64,000 nt of DNA, taken from Acanthosepion esculentum (taxonomy: Eukaryota > Mollusca > Cephalopoda > Sepiida > Sepiidae). Location: NCBI GenBank assembly GCA_964036315.1, contig OZ038487.1, positions 55,458,909 through 55,522,908 on the forward strand, given 5' to 3'. Both the position numbers and the translations under genes were made by a program. Within the stretch, counting starts at the first letter, position 1. Each line of letters opens with the position of its first letter. Of this stretch, positions 21,690 to 30,577 are shown one piece after another. The notes beneath the pieces are model-generated. The model saw only the letters and a program-made list of their open reading frames with translations, made no database searches and was not told the origin of the DNA.

Positions 21690-22110
21690 CACTTGAATTT
21701 GTTGATTAGAGAAAAATTATTCCATTATCAGAGAGGTGATTTTTCAAAAATGTATCAGTGACTATGTGCTTATGTGTCTTCAGGATATCGGAGATCATGA
21801 CTCTCCACAATTTCCTATCCTTTGTAATTCTTGGTAAAGTTAGTCTTTTCGCTATATCTCTTAATTCCTGTTCTGCCAAATACTCACACAAGCTTGTTAG
21901 GTAGGTTACGTTCTGCTTTTCTCTGACCCTCTCTTGCCTTCAGTATGTCTTGTGAGTATCAAATTTTCCAAACCTTGTTTCCTCATTATTTTCCCTCAAA
22001 ATTTCAACTATTGATTTTTGATTGTAAATACTAGTGCCCATTTTTATTTCTGTTTCTTGAAAACTTTGTCATTGCTCATGTTTGATGCTGGATGATCTCA
22101 TCACAGAACC
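21690..22110 (-). pseudogene. RTE-type LINE 3' end
   Basis: The minus strand encodes CEYLAEQELRDIAKRLTLPRI followed by DRKLWRVMISDILKTHKH (21770-21891), the end of the RTE-type polyprotein. Upstream (21895-22080) are degraded 'IMRK', 'ENL' and 'EGKR' segments. Truncated. Confidence 0.75.
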
Positions 22111-22330
22111 AAGAGAATGAATCGGCAAGTTGAGTTTAAATTCTGATCAATTTTAACATTCACTTTCACAGAAATACACTTGGGAAAGATGTCAATCTAT
22201 CACATCTTGCAGCTATGGGTTAAATAGTAGGATAGATTGTGTTTTCTAGCTGCAGCCAACAACAGCTAGAAGACACGGTTATCCTTCTCCTAGACCGGTT
22301 GCTAACAACCAGTCTATGAGAAGGATAATT
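22110..22330 (+). mobile_element. SINE S4 fragment with a hairpin
   Basis: 'ATACACTTGGGAAAGATGTCAATCTATC' and 'AGCTATGGGTTAAATAGTAGGATAGATTGTGTTTTCTAG' follow the S4 body order. The 3' part contains an inverted pair, 'TTATCCTTCTC' (22280-22290) and 'GAGAAGGATAA' (22318-22328), around 'CCGGTTGCTAACAACC'. Confidence 0.6.
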
Positions 22331-22339
22331 GAATTCTAA

Positions 22340-22635
22340 ATTGTATGTCACCCTGGTAAAGCACATACTATACAACCAAGGAAAGGATTATGAAATTCAC
22401 AATTAACTGTGATATGGGGTTGTGGACTATAATCTCAACTGTGGTTGATGAGGTAGGGTAGGATAAAAATGAATTTTAAAAATATATTACAGTCAAAGGT
22501 GGTCTACAGAAACATTCATACCACAAATTAGTTGAATGGATATTCTAATTTCTGACTAATACATTTCAAATGTGTTCATCTCAGGCAATAACTAAACAAA
22601 ATCATTCATATCTCTCTCTCTCTCTCTCTCTCTTG
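22340..22635. other. Unassigned DNA ending in a (TC)n run
   Basis: No gene seen. A TC dinucleotide run at 22612-22634 precedes the next LINE fragment. Confidence 0.5.
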
Positions 22636-22639
22636 ATAT

Positions 22640-22870
22640 GCCTTCTGGACATGGACGATTATAGCACTCCACAGTCTCCTCTCGTTTATTGCTTTCAACA
22701 ATATTTACACTTTTATAACCATTCTTTGTCCTTGTGGTAATTGTTCTGCCATCTCCTTATACCAATTAGATATCTTCTACTTTTCAATTTCTCTTGCCTT
22801 CAATGTACCTTGTGAGTTAGGCTTGTTGGCTTCACAATATATCAACCCCTGTTGAGGTATTTAATATTGA
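22640..22870 (-). pseudogene. RTE-type LINE fragment
   Basis: The plus strand shows 'ACGATTATAGCACTCCACAGTCTCCT' and 'TGTTCTGCCATCTCCTTATACCAA', reverse complements of the 'RLWSAIIV' and 'W.KEMAEQ' ends of the same LINE. Degraded. Confidence 0.6.
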
Positions 22871-22874
22871 AGTT

Positions 22875-23315
22875 TGTATAGGATACCCAGTGAAAAGTGA
22901 AATCACTGCTCAATAGTAATGGTTATCTAGACTAGCCTTTCTAATCATTTCTGCCTTCCATGTCATCTATTTAGTTAAGTTGGTTGATTCAGAAAGACAA
23001 CCAACCTTCACTTCACATTGACTATGAAAGTAATCACAAGCAGTAGACAAGGGAGTTTTACAGTAGTTGCAAAGTGTGTTGCACTAGCTATTGTAATATT
23101 AATCCACATAGTTAAACAGTTCTTTCACTAATCTTTTGTTCCAGTTTTTTCCTTTTGAATATTATTAAACCAAACTACAAGTTTATCTTTCATAGATATG
23201 ATACCTCCTATTATAAATAATTTTACTATAAAATTCCCTGATAAACGGACAACACAACTGCAAAACTCAGTCAATATGATTGTTTTTTTTATAGCTTATG
23301 AACCTTTAGTAGGTT
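22875..23315. other. Unassigned AT-rich DNA
   Basis: Nothing recognisable. Confidence 0.45.
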
Positions 23316-23319
23316 ATAT

Positions 23320-23525
23320 AAAACGAGAAAATATTTTTAGATTGTAAGAAATCTTTTGAGATAATAATGATTTATTCATACAGGTCCTACTAATTAACTC
23401 ATAGCTGTGGGGAAATAGTTGGATTTACATGTAAGTGAATATAACAGACATGACTGGAATTGGAACCCAGTTCTCTGATTTCCAATTCTGAGCCATTATA
23501 ACACCTGCACATCCTCCGAGTCAAC
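23320..23525 (-). mobile_element. SINE S3/S4 fragment lacking the 5S head
   Basis: The minus strand has a tRNA-like part (about 23510-23450), the body 'AACTATTTCCCCACAGCTATGAG' and the tail element 'TCTAAAAATATTTTCTCG', in the same order as the 5S SINE at 5085. No 5S head is found beyond 23525. Confidence 0.6.
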
Positions 23526-23534
23526 ATGTTGAAC

Positions 23535-23588
<54 letters not shown>

Positions 23589-23810
23589 ATACTAATTATC
23601 AATTAAATATTTTTTGACATTCACATTGATAGACAATAAATGTTAGCTGATACTCTCAAAATTTATAGTTCAATGGTTATCATTCTATATTGGCAATCCT
23701 TTTAGACTAAGTGCCACACACACACACACATATTTTTAATTAAATTTATATATATATATATATATATATATGATGATAATGATGATGGACTTTCTCATTG
23801 TTTTTTATGT

Positions 23811-24301
23811 ATAAGTGTCCTTCAGTTCAGTTTTTATGCTTATGTTTCATATGAGACAACAATCCTGCACGGGGTTTGCAAACAAATCCACACGAAGGGC
23901 ATCCTGAAGGGTTGACCGTCATATGGGCTGATGTATTAGCCCGAGATATAGTGTTAATTCTTAATTCTCTCAGATGGTGGACACGATTCTTTTCAAAGTT
24001 AGTTATACCTCGGTAGCAGGTATTTCTCCAGTTTGCTCAGTTTTCAACAGCAAGTTCAAACTTCTCTATAGGGATGTTTGCAGCAATGAAACTGTATTTA
24101 AGTTTATCTTTGAAGTGTAACCAAGGATGGCCTACGTTATGCTTACCATGAAAAAGTTGGCTATTCATGAGGATTTTTGGCATCCAATCATCACTCATTC
24201 TGATGACATGACCAGCCCATCTGAACTCTGATTGCATCAGGAAGGATTCAATACCACCGACACCACATTTGATGAAAAGATCAGGTTTAGAGATTTTGTC
24301 C

Positions 24302-24306
<5 letters not shown>
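23811..24306 (-). pseudogene. LINE fragment with C-terminal C2H2 zinc finger
   Basis: Minus strand: DLFIKCGVGGIESFLMQSEFRWAGHVIRMSDDWMPKILM... is the 'lRWaGHv.RM.d.rlPk' region (24100-24290) near the end of an RTE-related LINE polyprotein, open at 24037-24306. After a frame break, the end encodes a finger at about 23840-23900 with the pattern C-x2-C-x12-H-x4-H, containing PSCGFVCKPRAGLLSHM. A finger at this end is known in one RTE-related group. It differs from the other RTE-type fragments in the window. TA arrays lie on its 5' side. Confidence 0.78.
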
Positions 24307-24338
<32 letters not shown>

Positions 24339-24340
24339 GG

Positions 24341-24597
24341 AAAACTACAACAAAGTGGAAAAAATTTTTGTGTGACATGTTTTTTCTTTCAGGATTTCAT
24401 CAGACTAAAGTGATGTTTGTGCTGATGCAACTGCACACAAAGGAGAAAGTACACTGAGTATGTTTTTTAAATGTATATTTCGGTATATAAAGTAGCCAGT
24501 TTCCTTTTCGTTTACTTTCTTTTTGTTTTTATGCTTTTACCACTTTTGTTATTTTCTTTATTTGAAAACTTTTTTCCACTTTGTCATAGTTTTCTCT
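24341..24597. mobile_element. Small TIR element of about 257 bp
   Basis: The left end AAAACTACAACAAAGTGGAA (24341-24360) plus an A-run is mirrored by 'TTTTTTCCACTTTGTCATAGTTTTC' (about 24569-24594), giving imperfect inverted ends of about 27 bp. The centre has no open coding region. It begins directly after a TA array. The superfamily is not clear. Confidence 0.55.
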
Positions 24598-24599
24598 AA

Positions 24600-26820
24600 A
24601 ATTGTTCTTGAAATATAAAATGTTATATATTGTTTTCCTATAGAGATGTTTTCTTTCAACTTTCTCTAAGTATGCCATCCTTATAGCTGAAGTCATTGGC
24701 AATGTCATTTATGTAAATTATGACTATCATAAGCTTGGAATTAAAATCAAAATTTTGTTTAATAACTGACCTTAATTAATTGACCCTTTGGCTAAAACAG
24801 AACACAAGATACATCCAATTTTCTTGTTTTTCCTTCATATTTCCTTTTAAATCCTATTAAAGATTAATTCTTTATTTGCAATTTAGGATGATTATTTTAT
24901 CATTACAGAATGGATAAAAAAGAAAAAATATAATGAAAGGAAATAAAAAAAAGACAAAAATAGTATCGTCAAAAATCAATCTTTCATTCTGCATTTTAAA
25001 TTTGATTACAATGTGCAACATCCACTCAAAGTTGTCAAATTGGGCTACTTTTGAAAGCTCAACACTACTAAATTTTAAAATGTTTCTGACAAGTAACTAT
25101 CAGGGCTATCTTTTAAAATAAACTGTTTCATCGTCTCATTTGGCAACACTGTATCAAACAGGGCACCACAAATTGAAAATTTGGGGTGCTAAAACCGATA
25201 TTAAAAGTGGAGGAGCTAAATAAATTTATTCAATTTTACAGATTCCTGTTTTTATTTTTTTTTATTTGATCCTCCCAAAAAATTAACAATTTTTATGTGT
25301 ATTATTCCAATGTAAATAGTTTTTTTGTTTTGCTACTCACTTGTACTTATTTTCAGGAATGAGATTACAGTTTTTTTTTCCACATATAAGATTAGGTATT
25401 GCCAAAAAAAAAAAGTGATACCTATGGTTTAAAACGCTTTTCAAAAAATGAAAATATTTCTTGAAACTTTTATTTTAGTTTTAATCCAATCTAATATATT
25501 AAAGTTAATATTTTCAATAAACAAAATACTGGTTTAAATTCAAACCAAATTTCAATTGATTGGAATTTTTTTCCTGATTATCAGTAAAATCTATAAAATC
25601 TTGACAAATTTCTTGATACAATATTGACAAATTTCTTGATACAATATAATTCTCTTTATTAAAAATACTTAATAAATCAAATATACTTTTCTGAAACATT
25701 ATTTGAGAAAAATTAGCTGTTAAAGTTTAAAGTTTAATTAATCTGAATTGAAACAAATACTACTTACTTTTAATTTAAAATTTTTAACATGAAGGTGGGT
25801 GTTTTTATAAGGTGTTGGCAGATCTATTAATAACCTGATGTTTGGGAAATTTAAGAAAGAAATAAAATTAAATGACAAATACTGCCTAAGGACTATTTTA
25901 TATAATTTTTTAAATCACTTTTTGAGGAAAAGTTAGAAAATTACTGATAAATTTTAAGTTTAATAGAGTTACTGTTCTTATTTCCTGATAATGTTGTGTA
26001 TGGATATCCATATTTTAAAAAATCAACACGTTTATACACACATAAAATAAATTCAAAATTCTTTTAAAAATACTATGGTCATTGCTTTTCCACTTAATAA
26101 ATACATTTTTAATTTAATAACAATATCACTTGAACAATACAAATTAATACAGAATTTTAAAAGATTTAAAAGTTTATAAATTATTCTAATTAAAATTTTA
26201 AAAAATGAAAACAATTCTTGTAAAAATTCATTATGCATCAAAAAAAATTTTTCTTAAGACTTTAGTGTCATTAATATATTTTATTCATAAAAGCAATTAA
26301 AAAATGTTTAATTAAATAACATCTTAGTTTATTGCATTTTTATTTTACAATTCAGATCAGATTTTCTCTCAATGGAGTCCTATCTGACCAAAACAATTTG
26401 GTGATTTACATCGTTATAACTAATATAAGCATTTAGCGACACAAAAAAGAATTTCTTGAAATTTCATAAAACTAAATGTGAGTTTCCAAATCAATGTCTT
26501 TTTCACTGCAAAAGGACACTCAGATTTCCTGTCTGGTGACACGAGAAAAAAAAAAAGATTTTCACCAAAATTTCCAGGATTCTAAAAAGGATTAAAAAAA
26601 TGATTTTTACATAAAAAAAATCCTTTGATCTTTCATCTTAATAATAATACAAAGGTTTTGTTAATAAAATTTTATTTTTATTGTGTTCTGTGCATTTTTT
26701 TATCATGTATCCCCTTTCTTAGTGAATTTTTGGAGGAACTTATATAAACTTGAAAAGAGTTTGAGAAGTTAACAATTTGAATTTAAAAAAAAAACAGAAA
26801 AGGAATTTTACTGATTTATT
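24600..26820. other. Long AT-rich stretch, no gene recognised
   Basis: About 2.2 kb of unusually A/T-rich DNA without microsatellites or named repeats. A 23-bp unit ('TATTGACAAATTTCTTGATACAA') is directly duplicated near 25600-25646. Open frames of about 60 codons are A/T-driven. This may be unique intronic or intergenic DNA or an old, unrecognisable transposon. Confidence 0.5.
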
Positions 26821-26823
26821 TTG

Positions 26824-27067
26824 TGTTGTAGCCTAGGGAAGGTTACTGAATAGAATAATCACACAAAGATTGGTAATGAACGATAATACTTAGGACAAGA
26901 ACAGCCCATATAGGGTTCACCAGCAGTGTGTAGAAGTAGTCAACTGCTAGAAGTAAGTCAAGTGGATTACACAATGAATCTCAAACTGCAGACCAACATA
27001 CAGTATTTACTACTGTATTTATATGAATGGGGACATGTCCATTATCAACCGTAGGTATGCTACAACA
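26824..27067 (-). mobile_element. LTR-like unit with 5-bp target duplication, copy 1
   Basis: It begins TGTTGTAGCCTA (26824) and ends 'ATGCTACAACA' (27067). It is bracketed by the direct repeat TTTTG (26819-26823 and 27068-27072). On the opposite strand it matches 45020-45265, which has its own duplication ATGAC. TG...CA ends with a 5-bp duplication and a length near 245 bp fit a solo LTR of a Gypsy-type or TRIM element. The 11-12 bp inverted ends leave a short TIR transposon as an alternative. Confidence 0.75.
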
Positions 27068-27156
27068 TTTTGATACTTAAACACAGTAATAATTTTAGAT
27101 TAACGATACAGCTCAGCTCAACAACATTGTCATAGAAAACAAATTTAGTATTCTCT

Positions 27157-27789
27157 TTAACTCTCAGTTTCAGCAGAAAGGGTTGAAGATGGCTTCAGCC
27201 TCCGGCAACCCCGAGTGCAGCCTGCAATTCTATAATATACACCAGCTGAATAAAACACAGTAGCAAAACAACAAAAATAAGGATACATATATTAATGCAA
27301 TCATGATCGATTACATTTTAAAAGAATATAAAATACTTACCTGAGTGAATTTATCACGACAGACATGATCTTTAAACATTCAAATTAACTTTCAAATCTT
27401 TGAGATTATTCAAAAGTATATACAGATAGTCCATCACTAATCTAACATGACTGGAATTAGTAGGGTGCTGGATAAGTGATTTTGCAAGATTACAGTTGGT
27501 TACATTAGAATACCCTTAGCCCAACAGCTAACAACTTCATCCTACCATTACAATAGACTATAAATCAGCACATGTTGATTAATAAAGGATTAAGAAAAAA
27601 ATAAGTGAAATTTTCAAGAAACACAAGTATAAATATACCGCTTCATGTATTCATTGGAGTAATGTCTGGGGCTAAATGCCAACAAGTTATAATAAAAAAT
27701 ACACAGTAGTAAAAATGACTTACCTTTAAGTGAAAGTGTTCACAAACAACTGAGCTAGTGCCACCAAACATTACAGGTCTAAGTGGTGA
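27157..27789 (-). other. Candidate spliced exons, minus strand
   Basis: Three splice-bounded pieces. (1) 27724-27789: a pyrimidine-rich acceptor ending CCTCAG and a donor AAAG|GTAAGT; 66 nt open in one frame, reading SPLRPVMFGGTSSVVCEHFH plus LK. (2) Donor CTCAG|GTAAGT at 27341, with exon start uncertain (27369 or further upstream). (3) Acceptor 'TTTTATTCAG' before 27245; the following stretch is the most G+C-rich locally, and one frame is open to TAA at 27157 (ends ...STLSAETES). The phases of the three pieces do not join cleanly, so a non-coding transcript or an alternative splice is possible. No family recognised. Confidence 0.3.
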
Positions 27790-27799
27790 CTGAGGAAAT

Positions 27800-28110
27800 A
27801 TGAAATAAAATAATAACAATAGTAAAAATACTTCATATAATTTTTTTTATATAATTCTGAGAAAATAAATTTGCATGATCAATATTCCAAAATCAAATAC
27901 AAAATAAAGAATCCATTCTCTGATAAAAAACCCAATGTGATTTTATATATTCATTGATCAAACAGATTGTTATCCTCATCTTAGAAATAATATATTCCAT
28001 TCTTATGAATAACAATGGAATATCTCATTAGTAAGTTCTGAAGATTTGCTTGCTAATACACTGTGTCTTTTATATAAGATTTTTTATTTGATATTTTTAC
28101 TTTTAATGAT
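27800..28110. other. Unassigned AT-rich DNA
   Basis: Nothing recognisable upstream of the MITE apart from the pyrimidine-rich acceptor of candidate exon 1 (minus strand). Confidence 0.45.
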
Positions 28111-28116
28111 CTAATA

Positions 28117-28288
28117 CAGTGTAACCCGGATATAAGAGAGTTGTCGGGACCGGAGAAGAAGTCTCTTATATCCGAGTTTCTCTTATATCCGGGTTTGGTC
28201 TATTTTATATACATTAACACAGGCTCTAATTTGGGACCAGAGAAAATCTATCTTATATCCGGGTTTCTCTTATATCCGGGTTACACTG
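28117..28288. mobile_element. pogo/Tigger-type MITE, copy 1
   Basis: A 172-bp unit starts CAGTGTAACCCGGATATAAG and ends 'TATATCCGGGTTACACTG'. TA flanks both sides (28115-28116, 28289-28290). The inner block 'GTCGGGACCGGAGAA' and repeated 'CTTATATCCGGGTTT' are typical of Tigger termini brought together after internal deletion. A second copy is at 44339-44507. It encodes nothing. The open frame across it is only the TIR translated. Confidence 0.85.
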
Positions 28289-28294
28289 TATGTA

Positions 28295-28745
28295 TAATTC
28301 CTTCTCGTATGTGTGACAATAGCGTTAATTGTATAGATTAAAATCATAAATTATTTAAGCAGGAAATTTAACCAGTACAATTGCAAAATGACTTAGACAT
28401 GGCTGTCATTTTTTTTTAAAGTAAACTAATTTTCATTTGACCTTCTCCTCTGTATAAACTTTGAATCCTCAGGAATTAGAAATGCCAGAAGGTAAAAGTA
28501 TAATTTGGATTAAATCTCTTCATTGGAAAAAAATTAATCAGCTGACCATTTTTAAAGAATTCCATTGTATGCCTGATTTTGGAGCAAAGGTTAACAATCT
28601 AGCACACCATTACTATTATAGTTAGTATGATAATCACTGTGTTCCCTACACCAGTTTTTAGAGACAGCTGAAGGAGTTTAGTTGGTCTTTTGCTTAACTG
28701 CGTCCCACACATTCTATATTAATTATCATCAAAAACATGTGCATA
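28295..28745. other. Unassigned AT-rich DNA
   Basis: No gene or repeat recognised. Confidence 0.45.
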
Positions 28746-28746
28746 A

Positions 28747-28783
<37 letters not shown>

Positions 28784-28794
28784 ATTTTTTTTTT

Positions 28795-28974
28795 TAAATA
28801 TGATTCCTTCGCTACATAAGAGTTCTCATGTTTCAAAAGCGAGAGCCAAGACCCCTAATATAATTTTTGAAATTAAGTTGAATTAAGGTGTCTGGTCATT
28901 TATTATATTAGGGGTCTCAGCTCTCGCTTTTGAAACATGAGAACTCTTATGTAGCGAAGGAATCATATTTTAAA
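28795..28974. mobile_element. Foldback element with ~65-bp arms
   Basis: The left arm, 28795-28862 (from 'AATATGATTCCTTCGCTACA' to 'ACCCCTAATATA'), and right arm, 28907-28974, are reverse complements with very few mismatches (two where 'GCCAAG' faces 'CTCAGC'). A/T-rich flanks extend the pairing, and a loop of about 45 bp lies between. Its left side abuts a TA array at 28750-28777. A transcript would form a long hairpin. Confidence 0.8.
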
Positions 28975-29106
28975 AAATAAAAAATATATTATAATATAAG
29001 CTCTACATCTGTATGGAGCACTGTCTTTTTGAAAATAAAGGCAAAAATACTAAGGAACTCCGGATTATTTACCTAACGTGTTCTTTCCTATTTTTCTGCA
29101 TACCTG

Positions 29107-29116
<10 letters not shown>

Positions 29117-29156
<40 letters not shown>

Positions 29157-29202
29157 CATACATACATATATGTATGTATGTATGTATGTATGTATATATA
29201 GA
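29117..29202. repeat. (TA)n and (GTAT)n microsatellites
   Basis: A TA array at 29117-29150 grades into CATA/TGTA tetranucleotide runs up to about 29195. The mariner copy starts immediately after, within 'GAGAGAGTGCGATGAATAAATTG'. Confidence 0.9.
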
Positions 29203-29935
29203 GAGAGTGCGATGAATAAATTGTCGCCATTTTATATTTTTACTTTTGTGCATGCGCTTTGTTTCTTTTTGATTTGGCTGACTGCAAAGCATAGTCAGGT
29301 CAGTTGGGTACAGTCTGAGAAAAAGTGCACTATGACTGAATGCACTCTGCCAGAAATTTGGAAACACCATGCTGTACTGTTTGGCATTTGTGACAGAAGC
29401 TCAAACATGAACATTTCAGAGTGTTTGAGTGTCAACCTGAGAACAGTGCAGAGGATTCAGAAAGAGTTGGACGAGTCCAATGGTGATTACAAAGGTGTTT
29501 GGAGTGATCACTAGTGATAGCAACATTATGCCACTGTTCAACTTCACACAGGGCCAAAAGCTCAGCACAGAGACCTACATCAAGTGCCTTGAGGAGCTAA
29601 TGCTGAAACAGGACTCTACACCATGCCACACAAGCAGAAGAACCCAGTCATGGCTATCAGACAATTTCTGCAACCACATCACCCCTTACATCTGGCCACC
29701 TAATTCCCCAGACTGCAACCCTCTTGATTATTAAGTGTGGAGTGCAGTTGAGCAAGAGACCAACAAGACTCCTTGTAACACCAAAGATAAACTGAAGGCA
29801 AGGATTATGGCAGCATTCACCAACTTAACAAAGAGGCTGTCCAGAAGAATTGAAGGAGGTTCTGAGGTTGTTTGGAGGCCATGGTTGAAGCCAATGGCAA
29901 TTTTATTGAATAAATTTAGTATTTCAAGAGATTTT
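29203..29935 (+). pseudogene. mariner/maT-like (DD37D) transposase, internally deleted
   Basis: The 5' end 'GAGTGCGATGAATAAATTGTCGCCATTTT' is shared with the copy at 37575. The N-terminal DNA-binding part reads LPEIWKHHAVLFGICDRSSNM and NLRTVQRIQKELDESNGDY (29335-29490). Sequence jumps at 'GDYKG|VFGVITSD', removing the second half of the DNA-binding domain and the first catalytic Asp. 'CLEELML|KQDSTPCHTSRRTQ' marks a second smaller deletion. The second Asp (in QDSTPCH) and third Asp (in SPDCNPLD) are 37 residues apart, giving the class DD37D. A stop follows LDY (29732-29734). Inactive. Confidence 0.88.
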
Positions 29936-29953
29936 TGTGTTATTTTGCTTAAA

Positions 29954-30239
29954 CATTATTTTTGATGGATACTCATGTTCGAGCGGAAAGCTCTGTTCTT
30001 TAATTAAACAGTATTTTTTTATCCAACTACATCTACCAGCCTTAATATTCAAGAAATCTCATCAGAAAAATATGCATCCTCTGGCAGGATTTGAACCTGC
30101 ATCTCCTTTGGAGAACTGTCATCGGATCTGACGTGCCTGACCATTCAGCCACATAAGACTCCCATTTAAACAAATCCCAAATAATGTCTTTTGAACAAAC
30201 GCTTAGCTGCTGGCATATGAGTATCCATCAAAAATAACG
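29954..30239. mobile_element. TIR element carrying a tRNA-like pol III promoter
   Basis: The ends are inverted copies: 'TTATTTTTGATGGATACTCAT' at 29956-29976 and its complement at about 30216-30236. Inside, on the minus strand, is a tRNA-like unit with A box TGGCTGAATGG (30141-30151) and a perfect B box GGTTCAAATCC (30087-30097). Their spacing allows a long variable arm, as in Leu/Ser tRNAs. Related partial copies are at 41110-41285 and, ends only, near 34913. DNA-transposon-like ends around a tRNA-like core are unusual. It begins about 20 bp after the mariner remnant. Confidence 0.7.
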
Positions 30240-30317
30240 ATTACACAAAATAAATTAAAAATAACAATTTATTGGATTTAATCCATTTCCTTATATATAT
30301 ATATATATATATATATA

Positions 30318-30536
30318 GATTCTTCGGTAAATCGAATTGAGTTCTCTCAGTCACTGTGTGTTTATCTAGGAATAAATATGCTTAAATTCACGTTCTTCTC
30401 TGCCGTGCGCCAACGGCTTCAGGGTAAAATTTCCAACTGACGCGAATTCAGCCGGTTTTCGATTCTAGCCAGAGGCAACCGGACGTCTAACCACACTGAT
30501 GAGCTGTGATACAGCGAAACAGTCTGTCTGTGGATG

Positions 30537-30541
<5 letters not shown>
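30318..30541 (+). mobile_element. Hammerhead-bearing short element (HHE), copy 1
   Basis: A unit of about 224 bp sits exactly between two TA arrays (about 30294-30317 and 30541-30576). It matches 55248-55473 and 56417-56638, which lie in the opposite orientation and are also bounded by TA arrays. Common landmarks on the sense strand are 'GTCACTGTGTGTTTATCTA', 'AAATTCACGTTCTTC', 'GAGGCAACCGGACGTCTA' and a terminal hammerhead. It has no coding frame. Size, TA-array context and the terminal ribozyme suggest a retrozyme-like or Penelope-derived non-autonomous element (inference). Confidence 0.8.
30485..30538 (+). ncRNA. Hammerhead ribozyme, complete (HHR-2)
   Basis: Stem I: CCACA (30491-30495) with TGTGG (30529-30533), extended by GTC (30485-30487) with GAC (30536-30538) across an internal loop TAA/AT. 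Core CTGATGA is at 30496-30502. Stem II: GCTGT (30503-30507) with ACAGC (30511-30515), loop GAT. Core GAA is at 30516-30518. Stem III: ACA (30519-30521) with TGT (30525-30527), loop GTC. The cleavage-site base is C 30528, so cutting is predicted between 30528 and 30529. All conserved positions are present. The internal loop in stem I could contact loop II, as in natural hammerheads. Short stem III is typical of retroelement hammerheads. Confidence 0.9.

Positions 30542-30544
<3 letters not shown>

Positions 30545-30577
<33 letters not shown>

Noticed and set aside
24401..24460. CTGATGAAATCC on the minus strand near 24410 as a hammerhead
   Set aside because: No stem II and no correctly placed GAAA. 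It lies inside the TIR element at 24341-24597.
28141..28341. Open frames MSGPEKKSLIS.. at 28141 and 44193
   Set aside because: Both are the MITE terminal repeat translated. The similarity between them is DNA-level repeat identity, not protein conservation.
30058..30160. Functional tRNA gene (Leu/Ser-like) on the minus strand
   Set aside because: A and B boxes are present, but no clean 7-bp acceptor stem can be paired and the unit is embedded in a repeat element with other copies.
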